Source: Alistipes sp.
GTDB taxonomy: Bacteria; Bacteroidota; Bacteroidia; Bacteroidales; Rikenellaceae
Reading direction: 5' to 3'
DNA length: 49,375 nt
NCBI GenBank assembly: GCA_017465575.1
Contig: JAFTVX010000025.1
Location: 1 to 49,375, forward strand
Of the stretch, positions 22,617 to 30,601 are shown piece after piece. Under the pieces are notes generated by a model that made no database searches, was not told where the DNA came from, and was given only the letters and a program-made list of their open reading frames with translations. Position 1 is the first letter of the stretch, and each line of letters starts with the position of its first letter. The translations under genes and the position numbers were made by a program.

Positions 22617-23939
22617 TTATTCTGTTAGTATTCTCTTGATTTTGCGATATTTAAGGCGCAAGGGCTTGTTCATAAGTAGCTTGATGTCTGATATGAGCAA
22701 TCGCACCAAACGCCACGACTCCTGAGCCACGATAGGTGCGGGAAGTAGAGCCAGCGTAATGGGCAATGCCCACTGCCACGGCAGGGCGATATAGGCCACC
22801 ACCGAGTAGATAATCATCAGCACGGGCCACACGACAAGGTTTACAAGATAGCGCACCGAGTTGCGGAATGCAGGGTCCTTGAGCATCGTGAATACCCACG
22901 CAGTAACGCCATTTAGTGGCAATGTGAGCAACGATGCGGGGAGGGTGTAGGGTAGCGTCACGATAAGGAACAACACCTTCAAGATGCGTGAGAAGATGGG
23001 ATACTGAACCGATACCGATTTGAGGCTGATGCTCTGGGCGGTACGCATATCGTAGGCCTCCTTGCCCAAGCGCAATAGCTCCTCGGCAACCTCGGGCTGT
23101 GATTCGCGCAACTGCGCTATCTCGCGGATAGTGCGGTTGTTAGCCTCGAAATGGGCATCAAGACCCTTGAGAGGCTTGCCATCGACAACGAATTTATAGT
23201 TTTTAACCTGTCGCTTAACCACCGTAGCGCAAATCTCATACATCGCATCGTAGTCCTCATCGTTGGGAATATGGAATATCGAACGGTGCATACGCTCCGT
23301 AAGCAGGTCACGCATTGCCGTAATCTGCTCGGCCTGAGATATTTCGGCGTTCTCCGAAAGGAAGCGACCGACATTTATAGGCTCGCCAATCTGCACACGC
23401 ACCGTAGAACGGAAACGGAAGAACGAGCCATAGCGCAAGCCTACGGGCACGATATAGAGTGGCGTATCGGGCATAAGCTCGACTGCCGAGAGGGCGATGC
23501 GGAAGATGCCCTTAGAGAGGGGCAACGATGAATATTTTGCCTGATGTGTACCCTCGGGAAAGATGCAGAAGGGGACACCATCACGCAACACATCTACGGC
23601 ACGCTCGATAGTCTCGTTGTTCTTCTTGACCTCCTCGTAGCCATCCCTCATACGCATAATGGGCATAATCTTTAGGAACGAAAGAATCTTCGCAATCTTG
23701 GGGTTGCGGAAGATGTCGGCACGCGCCACAAAGACCTTGGGGCGGTGGTCGATAGCGAGAATCACCATCGCGTCCATAAGGGCGTTGGTGTGGTTGGGTG
23801 CAAAGATTACTGCGCCATCCTTGGGGATAAACTCTCGGCCTACATACTTAATCTTGCGGTACGATAGTTTGAGCGCCAAGTCGGTGTAGTAGCGCAAAAA
23901 GTCGTAGGCGAAGTTATAGTCTTGAATCTTCTTTGCCAT
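22617..23939 (-). CDS. 1-acyl-sn-glycerol-3-phosphate acyltransferase-like (PlsC family)
   Basis: A 440-aa membrane-associated acyltransferase. The catalytic motif NHTNALMD (H-x4-D, His50 and Asp55) and the substrate motif FCIFPEGTHQAK (FPEGT) are intact. The C-terminal half adds hydrophobic segments (VLFLIVTLPYTLPASLLTLPL, VVWPVLMIIYSVVAYIALPW and ITLALLPAPIVA) beyond the usual 250-aa enzyme. It probably acylates a glycerophospholipid or related lipid at the inner membrane. It lies between the bile acid:sodium symporter family gene (18 bp) and the Omp85-like gene (9 bp) in one leftward operon. Confidence 0.85.
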   Translation of the reverse strand: MAKKIQDYNFAYDFLRYYTDLALKLSYRKIKYVGREFIPKDGAVIFAPNHTNALMDAMVILAIDHRPKVFVARADIFRNPKIAKILSFLKIMPIMRMRDGYEEVKKNNETIERAVDVLRDGVPFCIFPEGTHQAKYSSLPLSKGIFRIALSAVELMPDTPLYIVPVGLRYGSFFRFRSTVRVQIGEPINVGRFLSENAEISQAEQITAMRDLLTERMHRSIFHIPNDEDYDAMYEICATVVKRQVKNYKFVVDGKPLKGLDAHFEANNRTIREIAQLRESQPEVAEELLRLGKEAYDMRTAQSISLKSVSVQYPIFSRILKVLFLIVTLPYTLPASLLTLPLNGVTAWVFTMLKDPAFRNSVRYLVNLVVWPVLMIIYSVVAYIALPWQWALPITLALLPAPIVAQESWRLVRLLISDIKLLMNKPLRLKYRKIKRILTE

Positions 23940-23957
23940 AGGCTCGGTGGTATTGCG

Positions 23958-24923
23958 TTATGCCAAGGGTCGACGACGGAAGAGTGATGCTACCGAAAGA
24001 CCCGAAACAATGTGCCATACACCCCACAATGCGGTGATAAAGAGCATACCGCCGTTGTTGTCCCAGATTGCGGGGTCGAAGATTGCAGGGTTGAAGAGCA
24101 AGATAAGACCAAGACCCGAGTTCTGAATACCCACCTCGATAGTCATCGAGCGACGGTCGGCCTTGGGAAGATGGAAGAGTGTTGCGCCACCATAGCCTGT
24201 CGAGAGCGCACAGCCATTGTGGAAGATAACAGCCAAAAGTGCGCAGAGGATTGATGCAACAACCTGATATGTACCCTCCAATGCTGAGATAACCTTCGAC
24301 AGCGACACGATAACCATACCGAAGAAGAGGATTACTGAGAGTACCTGCGAGGGCTTCATAAGGCGCTTTGTGGCGTTGGGGAAGTAGTGTGCAAAGGCGA
24401 TGCCCAATACGATAGGCAAGCCTAAGAGGAGCATGATCTGCTCGAACATATCGCCAAAGGGGATAACGAGCGTGGGAATCTCGTTGTTAAGACTCGTTAG
24501 CTTGCAGTAGAGTGTGCCCCACGCCCAGAAGTTGATAGGCGTAACGATAGGTGCTGCGGCAGTCGTAACGGCGGTCATCGACACCGAGAGCTCGATATTG
24601 CCCTTGGCAAGCGACGACATGAAGTTTGAGATATTGCCACCAGGACACGATGCCACGAGCAACATACCGATAGCCACCATAGGTGTGATTATGGAGTTGA
24701 GTGCGAGGGCTACGGCGCAGGTAACGGCGGGGAGTGCTACCCACTGCAACATAATGCCAACGATTACCGATTTGGGCTGACGGAAGACATCCTTGAAGGT
24801 CTCGACCTTGATGCCGAGAGCCACGCCAAACATTACGAGCGCGAGAATAATGTTTACAAGGGTCATTTCACCCGCACCGAGGTTGGGGTTTAGCGGGTCG
24901 AGTGTAAGCAAAAGTTCTTTCAT
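23958..24923 (-). CDS. Bile acid:sodium symporter family carrier
   Basis: A 321-aa inner-membrane protein with about nine hydrophobic segments. MTLVNIILALVMFGVALGIKVETF begins the BASS fold. CPGGNISNFMSSLAKGNIELSVSMTAVTT is the conserved crossover motif, and the later IEVGIQNSGLGLIL holds the second. This family transports organic acids with sodium; the substrate in gut bacteria is not predictable. An in-frame GTG at 24953 would add 10 residues, but the ATG at 24923 fits family N-termini better. Upstream, a TATATTTG -7 element (25049 to 25042) gives a leader of about 110 nt. Confidence 0.87.
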   Translation of the reverse strand: MKELLLTLDPLNPNLGAGEMTLVNIILALVMFGVALGIKVETFKDVFRQPKSVIVGIMLQWVALPAVTCAVALALNSIITPMVAIGMLLVASCPGGNISNFMSSLAKGNIELSVSMTAVTTAAAPIVTPINFWAWGTLYCKLTSLNNEIPTLVIPFGDMFEQIMLLLGLPIVLGIAFAHYFPNATKRLMKPSQVLSVILFFGMVIVSLSKVISALEGTYQVVASILCALLAVIFHNGCALSTGYGGATLFHLPKADRRSMTIEVGIQNSGLGLILLFNPAIFDPAIWDNNGGMLFITALWGVWHIVSGLSVASLFRRRPLA

Positions 24924-24974
24924 ACTTTGAGTGTGTGGTGACACTTCTGCCACCTTTTTGGGTTAATATCTTTG

Positions 24975-24997
24975 GGCATAAGGGTTTGGTATGCCCT
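24975..24997. promoter_or_regulatory. Leader hairpin upstream of the BASS-family gene
   Basis: GGGCATA and TATGCCC form a 7-bp stem with a 9-nt loop inside the predicted 5' leader (minus strand) of the BASS-family carrier. No T-run follows. It may be incidental or a weak regulatory structure. The rest of 24998-25140 is AT-rich with nothing else identified apart from the -7 element at 25042-25049. Confidence 0.35.
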
Positions 24998-25140
24998 TGT
25001 GTTTGTGTGCTGTACCAATATTATATATACACGATACGCGACAAATATACTCTATATATTCCATATAACTATGCGTTTTTGGACTTTTTTTCGCATTTCT
25101 TGGTCGATATAAGTATTTATGCGTAGCGAAGAGAGGGAGA

Positions 25141-25232
25141 GTTGTTAGTTTTTAGCTATTAGTTTTAAGACCATTAGGATTTTTCTCCTATCGTCTTAAA
25201 AAACTATCAACTAATAACTAAAAACTAACAAC
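25141..25232. repeat. Dispersed intergenic repeat, copy 4: 92-bp palindrome
   Basis: The outer arms are 24 nt with one mismatch: 25141-25164 (GTTGTTAGTTTTTAG...) against 25209-25232 (...CTAAAAACTAACAAC). Inside are TTAAGACCATTAGGA and CTCCTATCGTCTTAA, which also pair in part. The end abuts the promoter of the DUF819 gene (TACCTTTG 25240-25247). In this copy the TTAG module occurs at both ends in inverse orientation, giving a complete hairpin. Confidence 0.8.
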
Positions 25233-25239
25233 TTTTTCT

Positions 25240-25247
25240 TACCTTTG
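25240..25247 (+). promoter_or_regulatory. -7 element of the DUF819 gene
   Basis: TACCTTTG on the plus strand, 26 bp before the ATG at 25274. The -33 region falls inside the 92-bp palindrome and shows no TTTG. Confidence 0.5.
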
Positions 25248-25273
25248 CCTTGCTAACCCTTTAAAAGTTAAGT

Positions 25274-26446
25274 ATGGCAATTCTAAATTTTGTGGTGCTT
25301 GGCGCACTCTTCTGCCTTCTGCCAGCCGTTGTGTTGTGGCTATGTCGTCGCTTTCCGTTGCTCGATAAGTTAGGGCCTATTATGGTGCTTTATGGACTCG
25401 GTATCCTTATCGGAAATATCGGTTGGCATCCTGCTGAGATGCCTGTTGCTCAGGAGATTGCAACAAGCGCATCTATACCTTTGGCTATCCCGATGATGCT
25501 CTTTGCTTGTCGCTTTACTATGAGCGAGGCGAGCCTCCAACTGCGTGTCTGCATCAGTGGCTTTCTTGCCGTGTTTGTCGCTATTGTGGTGGGCTATCTA
25601 TGCTTTGGAAAGCATATTGCGGAGGGTGCCGAGATTGGCGGTATTATGTCGGGAATGTATACGGGCGGTATGCTCAATGCAGCGGCCCTGCAACAGATTT
25701 TCCGTGTCGAGGAACAGGCCTATGTCATTATGTGCTCCTACGATATTGTCATCTCGTTCCTCTATCTTGTATTCTTGGTGTCGGTAGGCTTTAAGTTCTT
25801 CCGTTGGCTCTATGGCGAGCGTAAGACGACTCAACTATCGGCAGAGGATAAGGCGGAGCTTGAACGACAGATTGCCGAGCAGAAGCGCAACCCCTACGAG
25901 GGTCTTTGGTCGAAGGAGGGTATGTGCGAACTCGCTAAGATTGTGGGCGTTACGCTCCTCCTTGTGGCGCTCTCGGCACTCGCCACATTGCCCTTCCCCT
26001 CGGAGTGGTTTATGGTGATTTTCATCCTTGTGTTGAGCACCTTGGGCGTTGTCTGCTCATTCTTTAAGCCTATCCGTGCGCTCAATCGTAGCTTCGATAT
26101 CGGCATGTATCTTATCTATATTTTCAGTGTCGCTATGGCATCTATGGCCGACTTCTCGACGCTCAACTTGGCAGATGGCGCAAATCAGATTGCCTTCCTC
26201 TGCGTTGCGGTCTTTGGCTCGCTGTTGCTCCACGCCTTGTTCTGTCGACTCATGCGTGTCGATGCCGACTCTATGGTCGCTTCGTCGGTGGCCTTTGTCA
26301 ACTCGCCTCCTTTTGTGCCTATGATGGTCGTTGCGATGAAGAACAAGAGTGTGCTGTTGGTGGGTCTTGGAGCAGGTATCGTGGGCTATGCCTTGGGTAA
26401 CCACTTCGGTGTACTTATGGCATCGCTCTTAGGTATGATAGCGTAG
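25274..26446 (+). CDS. DUF819 family membrane protein
   Basis: A 390-aa polytopic inner-membrane protein with about ten hydrophobic segments, beginning FVVLGALFCLLPAVVLWLC. The stretch GGIMSGMYTGGMLNAAALQQIF matches the conserved (S)G-x-YTGG-x-N motif of DUF819/YjcL proteins. A matching second-half motif, SSVAFVNSPPFVPMMV, lies near the C-terminus, suggesting an inverted-repeat carrier fold. A charged cytoplasmic loop (ERKTTQLSAEDKAELERQIAEQK) separates the two halves. Substrate is unknown. It is monocistronic, with a perfect bidirectional hairpin terminator downstream. Confidence 0.82.
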   Translation: MAILNFVVLGALFCLLPAVVLWLCRRFPLLDKLGPIMVLYGLGILIGNIGWHPAEMPVAQEIATSASIPLAIPMMLFACRFTMSEASLQLRVCISGFLAVFVAIVVGYLCFGKHIAEGAEIGGIMSGMYTGGMLNAAALQQIFRVEEQAYVIMCSYDIVISFLYLVFLVSVGFKFFRWLYGERKTTQLSAEDKAELERQIAEQKRNPYEGLWSKEGMCELAKIVGVTLLLVALSALATLPFPSEWFMVIFILVLSTLGVVCSFFKPIRALNRSFDIGMYLIYIFSVAMASMADFSTLNLADGANQIAFLCVAVFGSLLLHALFCRLMRVDADSMVASSVAFVNSPPFVPMMVVAMKNKSVLLVGLGAGIVGYALGNHFGVLMASLLGMIA

Positions 26447-26462
26447 CGCCGACGCCTTTGCA

Positions 26463-26510
26463 AAAATAGATATCCCCAAGGCAGAAACCTTGGGGATATT
26501 GCTGTTTGTT
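26463..26510. terminator. Bidirectional terminator between DUF819 and NifX-like genes
   Basis: ATATCCCCAAGG (26470-26481) pairs perfectly with CCTTGGGGATAT (26488-26499). The plus strand continues TGCTGTTTG; the minus strand continues CTATTTTTG. It sits between two convergent genes. Confidence 0.88.
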
Positions 26511-26521
26511 AGGCGGTTAGC

Positions 26522-26869
26522 CTATTTGCATTCGTGGTGGTGGCACGCCTCGCCCGAGTCCATTACGAAGCCGAGTAGGTAGCCCTGAACAACGGCGTTG
26601 ATGTCGCCCTTACAGCCTCGGATAACCTTGATGTTGTGGCTCTCGAGTTTGTTCTTCGCACCCTCGCCCATATTGCCTGCCAGCATTAGCTCGATGCCCA
26701 TCTTTTCCATATCGGCAGCGATGCCCGATTTGCAACCGCAACCCTCGGGAGAGTCGAGGCGCGAGGTCGAGATAATCTTCTTATCCTCCACCTCGAAGAT
26801 GGTGTAGTAGGCGCAATGACCGAAGTGGTCGTCGATATGACCATCGCGTGTAGGAACTGCAATCTTCAT
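26522..26869 (-). CDS. NifX/NifB-type iron-molybdenum cluster-binding family protein
   Basis: A 115-aa protein of the dinitrogenase iron-molybdenum cofactor family (COG1433 type). The pattern MKIAVPTRDGHIDDHFGHCAYYTIFEV is the family's signature (HFG-x-C). It continues with GCGCKSGIAADMEKMGIELMLAGNMGEGA and GCKGDINAVVQGYLLG. The C-terminus has a His/Cys-rich tail (ACHHHECK) that could bind metal. No nif genes are nearby, so nitrogen fixation is not implied. Stand-alone members are common in anaerobes and their role is unclear. A long hairpin element lies directly upstream. Confidence 0.85.
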   Translation of the reverse strand: MKIAVPTRDGHIDDHFGHCAYYTIFEVEDKKIISTSRLDSPEGCGCKSGIAADMEKMGIELMLAGNMGEGAKNKLESHNIKVIRGCKGDINAVVQGYLLGFVMDSGEACHHHECK

Positions 26870-26904
26870 AAAAAAAACTGAAATAAAGTTACAGAGATGT
26901 AATC

Positions 26905-27032
26905 AATTTCTTGTTAGAAGGTAGTAGATGCAACGCTCGGCAAAAGAAATGCGGATGGGCTGTACTTGGCGTACTGCTCATTCGCATTTACTTTTGTTAG
27001 CGGCAGCAGATGCTACCTTATCACAAGAAATT
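26905..27032. repeat. 128-nt extended hairpin between mdh and the NifX-like gene
   Basis: The outer arms AATTTCTTGT (26905-26914) and ACAAGAAATT (27023-27032) pair perfectly, followed by AAGGTAG/CTACCTT. The inner stem pairs CAAAAGAAATGCG (26941-26953) with CGCATTTACTTTTG (26983-26996, one bulge), then ATG/CAT and GC/GC, closing on a loop that itself contains GTAC twice. The outer arm overlaps the mdh stop codon. No T-run follows on either strand, so a simple intrinsic terminator is unlikely. It may be a mobile palindromic element or a structured RNA. Confidence 0.75.
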
Positions 27033-28023
27033 AGAGGTTGGGGTTGATCTTAGACCACTCCTCAATAGCGGGTACGATACCCAAAGTTACCAACTCGTCA
27101 CGCATCTTGCAGAGGTGAGCGTACGAAGCGTCGAGCTTAGCAATCTCCTCCTCGGTGCCTACGGGCATCTTGTAAGAGCAACCGTTCTGGTCGAGTACGG
27201 TGTCCATAGCCATCATGATGTGGTTGTACTTCTCGTTAGATACATAGGTACCTGCGGGGAAACGGAAGGGCTCGCCACCCATTACCGAGCGAATCATCTC
27301 TACAGAGAGGTATGAGGGGCTCTGGAATGATGAACGACCACGAAGCTTGATGATAGCGGCACCGCCCTGGGTTACAGCCTTCTTCATCTCCTCCCACTCA
27401 GCCTCGGGGAACTCCTCGGTGCCGATGATGTCGGTAAGCTTGCGACCAGCAACCTTCACTGCGCTGCCGAATACTGCCATCTGCTCACCGTGGCCACCAT
27501 AAGTAGCGCAACCCTCAATCTCGCTCTGCATAACGCCGAACTTCTTAGCCAAAGCGCTCTTAAGACGAGTAGTGTCCAAACCAGCAAGTGTAGTCACCTG
27601 ACCGGGCTTCAAGCCAGAGTAGAGCAAGGTTACAAGACCAGTAAGGTCAGCGGGGTTGAAGATGATAACAACATGCTTAACATCGGGGCAGTAGGTCTTG
27701 ATGTTCTTACCGAGCTGCTCTGCAATCTCGCAGTTGCCCTTCAACAAATCCTCACGGGTCATACCCTCCTTACGGGGAGCACCACCTGAAGAGATGATGT
27801 ACTTAGCGTCCTTAAATGCCTCAGCAACATCGGTAGTAGCTGTGATGTTTACATTGTCGAAACCGCTCTGACGCATCTCCTCAGCAACACCCTCAGGTGA
27901 GAATACATCGTAGAGGCAGATGTTGCTGGTGAGGTTCATCATAAGAGCTGACTGAACCATGTTTGAACCAATCATACCGGCAGCGCCGACGATAACGAGC
28001 TTGTCGTTAGTAAGAAAAGCCAT
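27031..28023 (-). CDS. mdh: Malate dehydrogenase (lactate/malate dehydrogenase family)
   Basis: A 330-aa NAD-dependent dehydrogenase interconverting malate and oxaloacetate, used by Bacteroidales in the reductive branch toward fumarate and succinate. LVIVGAAGMIGSNMVQSAL is the N-terminal Rossmann motif, followed by LYDVFSPEG (NAD-selective Asp). IIFNPADLTG and GLDTTRLKSALA (substrate-binding Arg) follow. YGGHGEQMAVFGSAVKV holds the catalytic His. Length is typical. Codon use indicates high expression. The promoter (28098-28128) is strong. The stop codon lies in the outer arm of the 128-nt hairpin. Confidence 0.92.
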   Translation of the reverse strand: MAFLTNDKLVIVGAAGMIGSNMVQSALMMNLTSNICLYDVFSPEGVAEEMRQSGFDNVNITATTDVAEAFKDAKYIISSGGAPRKEGMTREDLLKGNCEIAEQLGKNIKTYCPDVKHVVIIFNPADLTGLVTLLYSGLKPGQVTTLAGLDTTRLKSALAKKFGVMQSEIEGCATYGGHGEQMAVFGSAVKVAGRKLTDIIGTEEFPEAEWEEMKKAVTQGGAAIIKLRGRSSFQSPSYLSVEMIRSVMGGEPFRFPAGTYVSNEKYNHIMMAMDTVLDQNGCSYKMPVGTEEEIAKLDASYAHLCKMRDELVTLGIVPAIEEWSKINPNL

Positions 28024-28097
28024 AGTTTTAGAAATTTTTTAAGTTATTATTTAATTGAATTTGCTTTCGTCATTTGTTGTCCATACAAATATCCTTG

Positions 28098-28128
28098 CAA
28101 AGTTAGAAAACATTTCAGCGTAATGCAA
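28098..28128 (-). promoter_or_regulatory. Promoter of mdh
   Basis: Minus strand: TAACTTTG (28105 to 28098) with TTG (28128 to 28126) 20 bp upstream. The leader is about 70 nt. Confidence 0.65.
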
Positions 28129-28208
28129 GCAAAACCGAGAAAAAATTTACTCTACATCCACTCATTGGCAACCCTTATACCTCTATAAAAAATAAAGATA
28201 GAGTTTTG

Positions 28209-28240
28209 TTTGCTCTTGTGAATAGTTTTTGCTACTTTTG
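28209..28240 (+). promoter_or_regulatory. Promoter of the suf operon
   Basis: TTTG (28209-28212), 20 bp, TACTTTTG (28233-28240): a full match to the Bacteroidota consensus. Transcription should start near 28246, which excludes upstream in-frame start codons at 28206 and beyond. Confidence 0.7.
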
Positions 28241-28262
28241 CACGCTAATAATAAAGCACTGT

Positions 28263-29717
28263 ATGGCTATGTCAGAGACTAAAGATAAAGATATATTAAA
28301 CTCTCTCGAAACGAGCGAATATAAATATGGCTTCGTTACCGATATCGAGACCGATACAATTGGTCGAGGACTGTCGGAAGATGTCATTCGCCTAATCTCG
28401 GAGAAGAAGGGTGAGCCAGAGTGGATGTTGGAGCGCCGATTGAAGGCCTACCGCCATTGGCTCACTATGAAGCACCCCAACTGGGCGCACTTGGACATTC
28501 CCGAAATCGACTTTCAGGATGTTATCTACTACGCAGCACCCAAGCAGAAGAAGGTGCTTAATTCGATGGACGAGGTAGACCCCGAATTGAAGCGCACATT
28601 CGACAAACTCGGTATTCCTCTCGAGGAGCAGATGGCATTGGCTGGCGTTGCGGTCGATGCCGTTATGGACTCGGTGTCGGTTAAGACAACATTCCGCGAG
28701 ACCTTGGCCGAGAAGGGTATTATCTTCTGCTCAATATCAGAGGCTATCAAGGAGTACCCCGAGCTTATTAAGAAGTATCTTGGCTCGGTAGTCCCCTATA
28801 CCGACAACTTCTATTCGGCACTCAATGCTGCTGTCTTCTCGGATGGCTCGTTCTGCTACATTCCGAAGGGTGTTCGTTGCCCTATGGAGCTATCGACCTA
28901 CTTCCGCATCAATGCCGAGGGTACGGGTCAGTTTGAGCGTACGCTAATCGTGGCTGATGAGGGCTCTTATGTGAGCTACTTGGAGGGCTGCACAGCACCT
29001 CGCCGTGATGAGAATCAGCTCCACGCCGCCGTTGTCGAGATTGTCGTGGAGAAGGATGCCGATGTCAAGTACTCAACGGTGCAGAACTGGTATCCTGGCG
29101 ACAAAGATGGCAAGGGCGGTATTTACAACTTCGTTACGAAGCGTGGCTTGTGCCGTGAGGGTGCACACCTCTCGTGGACACAGGTCGAGACTGGCTCGGC
29201 AATCACCTGGAAGTATCCGAGCTGTGTACTGCTTGGCGATAACTCGTCGGGCGAGTTCTACTCGGTGGCAATGACCAACAACTACCAGCAGGCAGACACG
29301 GGCACGAAGATGATTCACATCGGTCGTAACACCCGTTCACGCATCGTGTCGAAGGGTATCTCGGCAGGTAAGTCGCAGAATGCCTACCGTGGCTTGGTCA
29401 AGGTGGCAAAGGGTGCGGAGAATGCCCGCAACTACTCGCAGTGCGACTCGTTGCTTATCGGCGATAAGTGCGGTGCGCATACCTTCCCCGTTGTGGAGTG
29501 CCACAACTCAACTGCCGTGTTGGAGCACGAGGCTACGACATCGAAAATCTCGGAGGACCAGCTCTTCTACTGCAACCAGCGTGGTCTCTCGACCGAGGAT
29601 GCCGTGGGTCTTATCGTCAATGGCTATGCCCGCGAGGTGTTGGCAAAGTTGCCTATGGAGTTTGCTGTCGAGGCACAAAAGCTACTCTCTTTGTCGTTGG
29701 AGGGCAGCGTGGGATAG
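28263..29717 (+). CDS. sufB: Fe-S cluster assembly scaffold SufB
   Basis: A 484-aa component of the SufBCD scaffold complex that builds iron-sulfur clusters in the cytoplasm. The region [26 protein letters not shown] and [34 protein letters not shown] are SufB hallmarks. The C-terminal core includes [13 protein letters not shown] and [19 protein letters not shown], with the conserved Cys, and [22 protein letters not shown]. The ATG at 28263 ([10 protein letters not shown]) is chosen because the promoter start lies near 28246; an ATG at 28269 is also possible. It is the first gene of the suf operon, separated from sufC by a dispersed repeat. Confidence 0.96.
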   Translation: MAMSETKDKDILNSLETSEYKYGFVTDIETDTIGRGLSEDVIRLISEKKGEPEWMLERRLKAYRHWLTMKHPNWAHLDIPEIDFQDVIYYAAPKQKKVLNSMDEVDPELKRTFDKLGIPLEEQMALAGVAVDAVMDSVSVKTTFRETLAEKGIIFCSISEAIKEYPELIKKYLGSVVPYTDNFYSALNAAVFSDGSFCYIPKGVRCPMELSTYFRINAEGTGQFERTLIVADEGSYVSYLEGCTAPRRDENQLHAAVVEIVVEKDADVKYSTVQNWYPGDKDGKGGIYNFVTKRGLCREGAHLSWTQVETGSAITWKYPSCVLLGDNSSGEFYSVAMTNNYQQADTGTKMIHIGRNTRSRIVSKGISAGKSQNAYRGLVKVAKGAENARNYSQCDSLLIGDKCGAHTFPVVECHNSTAVLEHEATTSKISEDQLFYCNQRGLSTEDAVGLIVNGYAREVLAKLPMEFAVEAQKLLSLSLEGSVG

Positions 29718-29727
29718 AGCTAAACGA

Positions 29728-29816
29728 TGAGTTATTAGTTATTAGTTTTTAGTTTTAATACTTCCACTAAAAAACATTGTAACTCATTTTAACCCATTTT
29801 AACCCACTATCGAATT
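29728..29816. repeat. Dispersed intergenic repeat, copy 5, between sufB and sufC
   Basis: GAGTTATTAGTTATTAGTTT and TTAGTTTTAA are followed by TACTTCCACTAAAAAAC and then TAACTCATTTTAACCCATTT. In reverse complement this is the same module order as 3787-3853 (GTTAAAATG units, GGAAGT, then CTAATAACT units). It separates sufB from sufC by 126 bp inside an operon that is usually compact. Confidence 0.75.
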
Positions 29817-29843
29817 AGTAATAAGTAAAAAACAAAAAGATAT

Positions 29844-30599
29844 ATGTTAAAGGTAGAGAATCTTCACGCCTCGGTTGGCGATAAGGAGATATTAAAGGGC
29901 ATCAACCTCGAGGTTAAGGCTGGTGAGGTGCATGCCATAATGGGCCCCAATGGCTCGGGTAAGTCTACGCTTGCTTCGGTCTTGGCGGGCAACGAGAAGT
30001 TTACCGTTACGGAGGGTAAGGTGGAGTTCGAGGGCGAAAACCTCCTCGACCTCGCTATCGAGGAGCGCTCACGCAAGGGCATCTTCCTCGGTTTCCAGTA
30101 CCCCGTCGAGATTCCTGGCGTTACGATGGCCAACTTTATGAAGCTCGCTGTAAACGAGCACCGCAAGGCTCGTGGCGAGGAGCCATTGTCGGCTGCAGAA
30201 TATCTGAAGATGATGCGCGAGAAGTCGGCAATCGTCGAGCTCGACCCCAAGCTCACCTCTCGTTCTGTTAATGAGGGCTTCTCGGGTGGCGAGAAGAAGA
30301 AGAACGAGATATTCCAGATGGCGATGCTCAACCCCAAGCTCGCAATCCTCGATGAGACCGATTCGGGTCTCGATATCGATGCTTTGCGTATCGTTGCTAC
30401 GGGCGTTACTCGTCTGCATACCCCCGAGAATGCTACGGTGGTTATCACCCACTATCAGCGCTTGTTGGACTATATCGTGCCCGACTATGTGCATATCCTC
30501 TACAAGGGTCGCATCATCTATACTGGCGATAAGACGCTCGCTTTGAAGCTTGAGAAGGAGGGCTACGACTGGCTTATCAACGACTACAAGGAGGAGTAA
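29844..30599 (+). CDS. sufC: Fe-S cluster assembly ATPase SufC
   Basis: A 251-aa ABC-type ATPase that powers the SufBCD scaffold. Walker A is GPNGSGKST (about residues 35-43). The Q-loop lies in IFLGFQYPVEIPGV. The signature is FSGGEKKKNEIFQ, which is the SufC variant. Walker B is AILDETDSGLDIDAL, and the switch histidine is in VVITHYQRLL. It has no membrane domain. Length is typical. It is followed by sufD after 2 bp. The start at 29844 (MLKVENLHASVGDKEIL) is the usual SufC N-terminus. Confidence 0.97.
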   Translation: MLKVENLHASVGDKEILKGINLEVKAGEVHAIMGPNGSGKSTLASVLAGNEKFTVTEGKVEFEGENLLDLAIEERSRKGIFLGFQYPVEIPGVTMANFMKLAVNEHRKARGEEPLSAAEYLKMMREKSAIVELDPKLTSRSVNEGFSGGEKKKNEIFQMAMLNPKLAILDETDSGLDIDALRIVATGVTRLHTPENATVVITHYQRLLDYIVPDYVHILYKGRIIYTGDKTLALKLEKEGYDWLINDYKEE

Positions 30600-30601
30600 C
30601 T

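Noticed and set aside
24967-24974. Plus-strand TATCTTTG as a promoter for DUF819
   Set aside because: It is 300 bp from the gene with no -33 element; a closer -7 element exists at 25240-25247.
28206-28262. N-terminal extension of SufB
   Set aside because: It lies over the promoter and the expected transcription start at about 28246.
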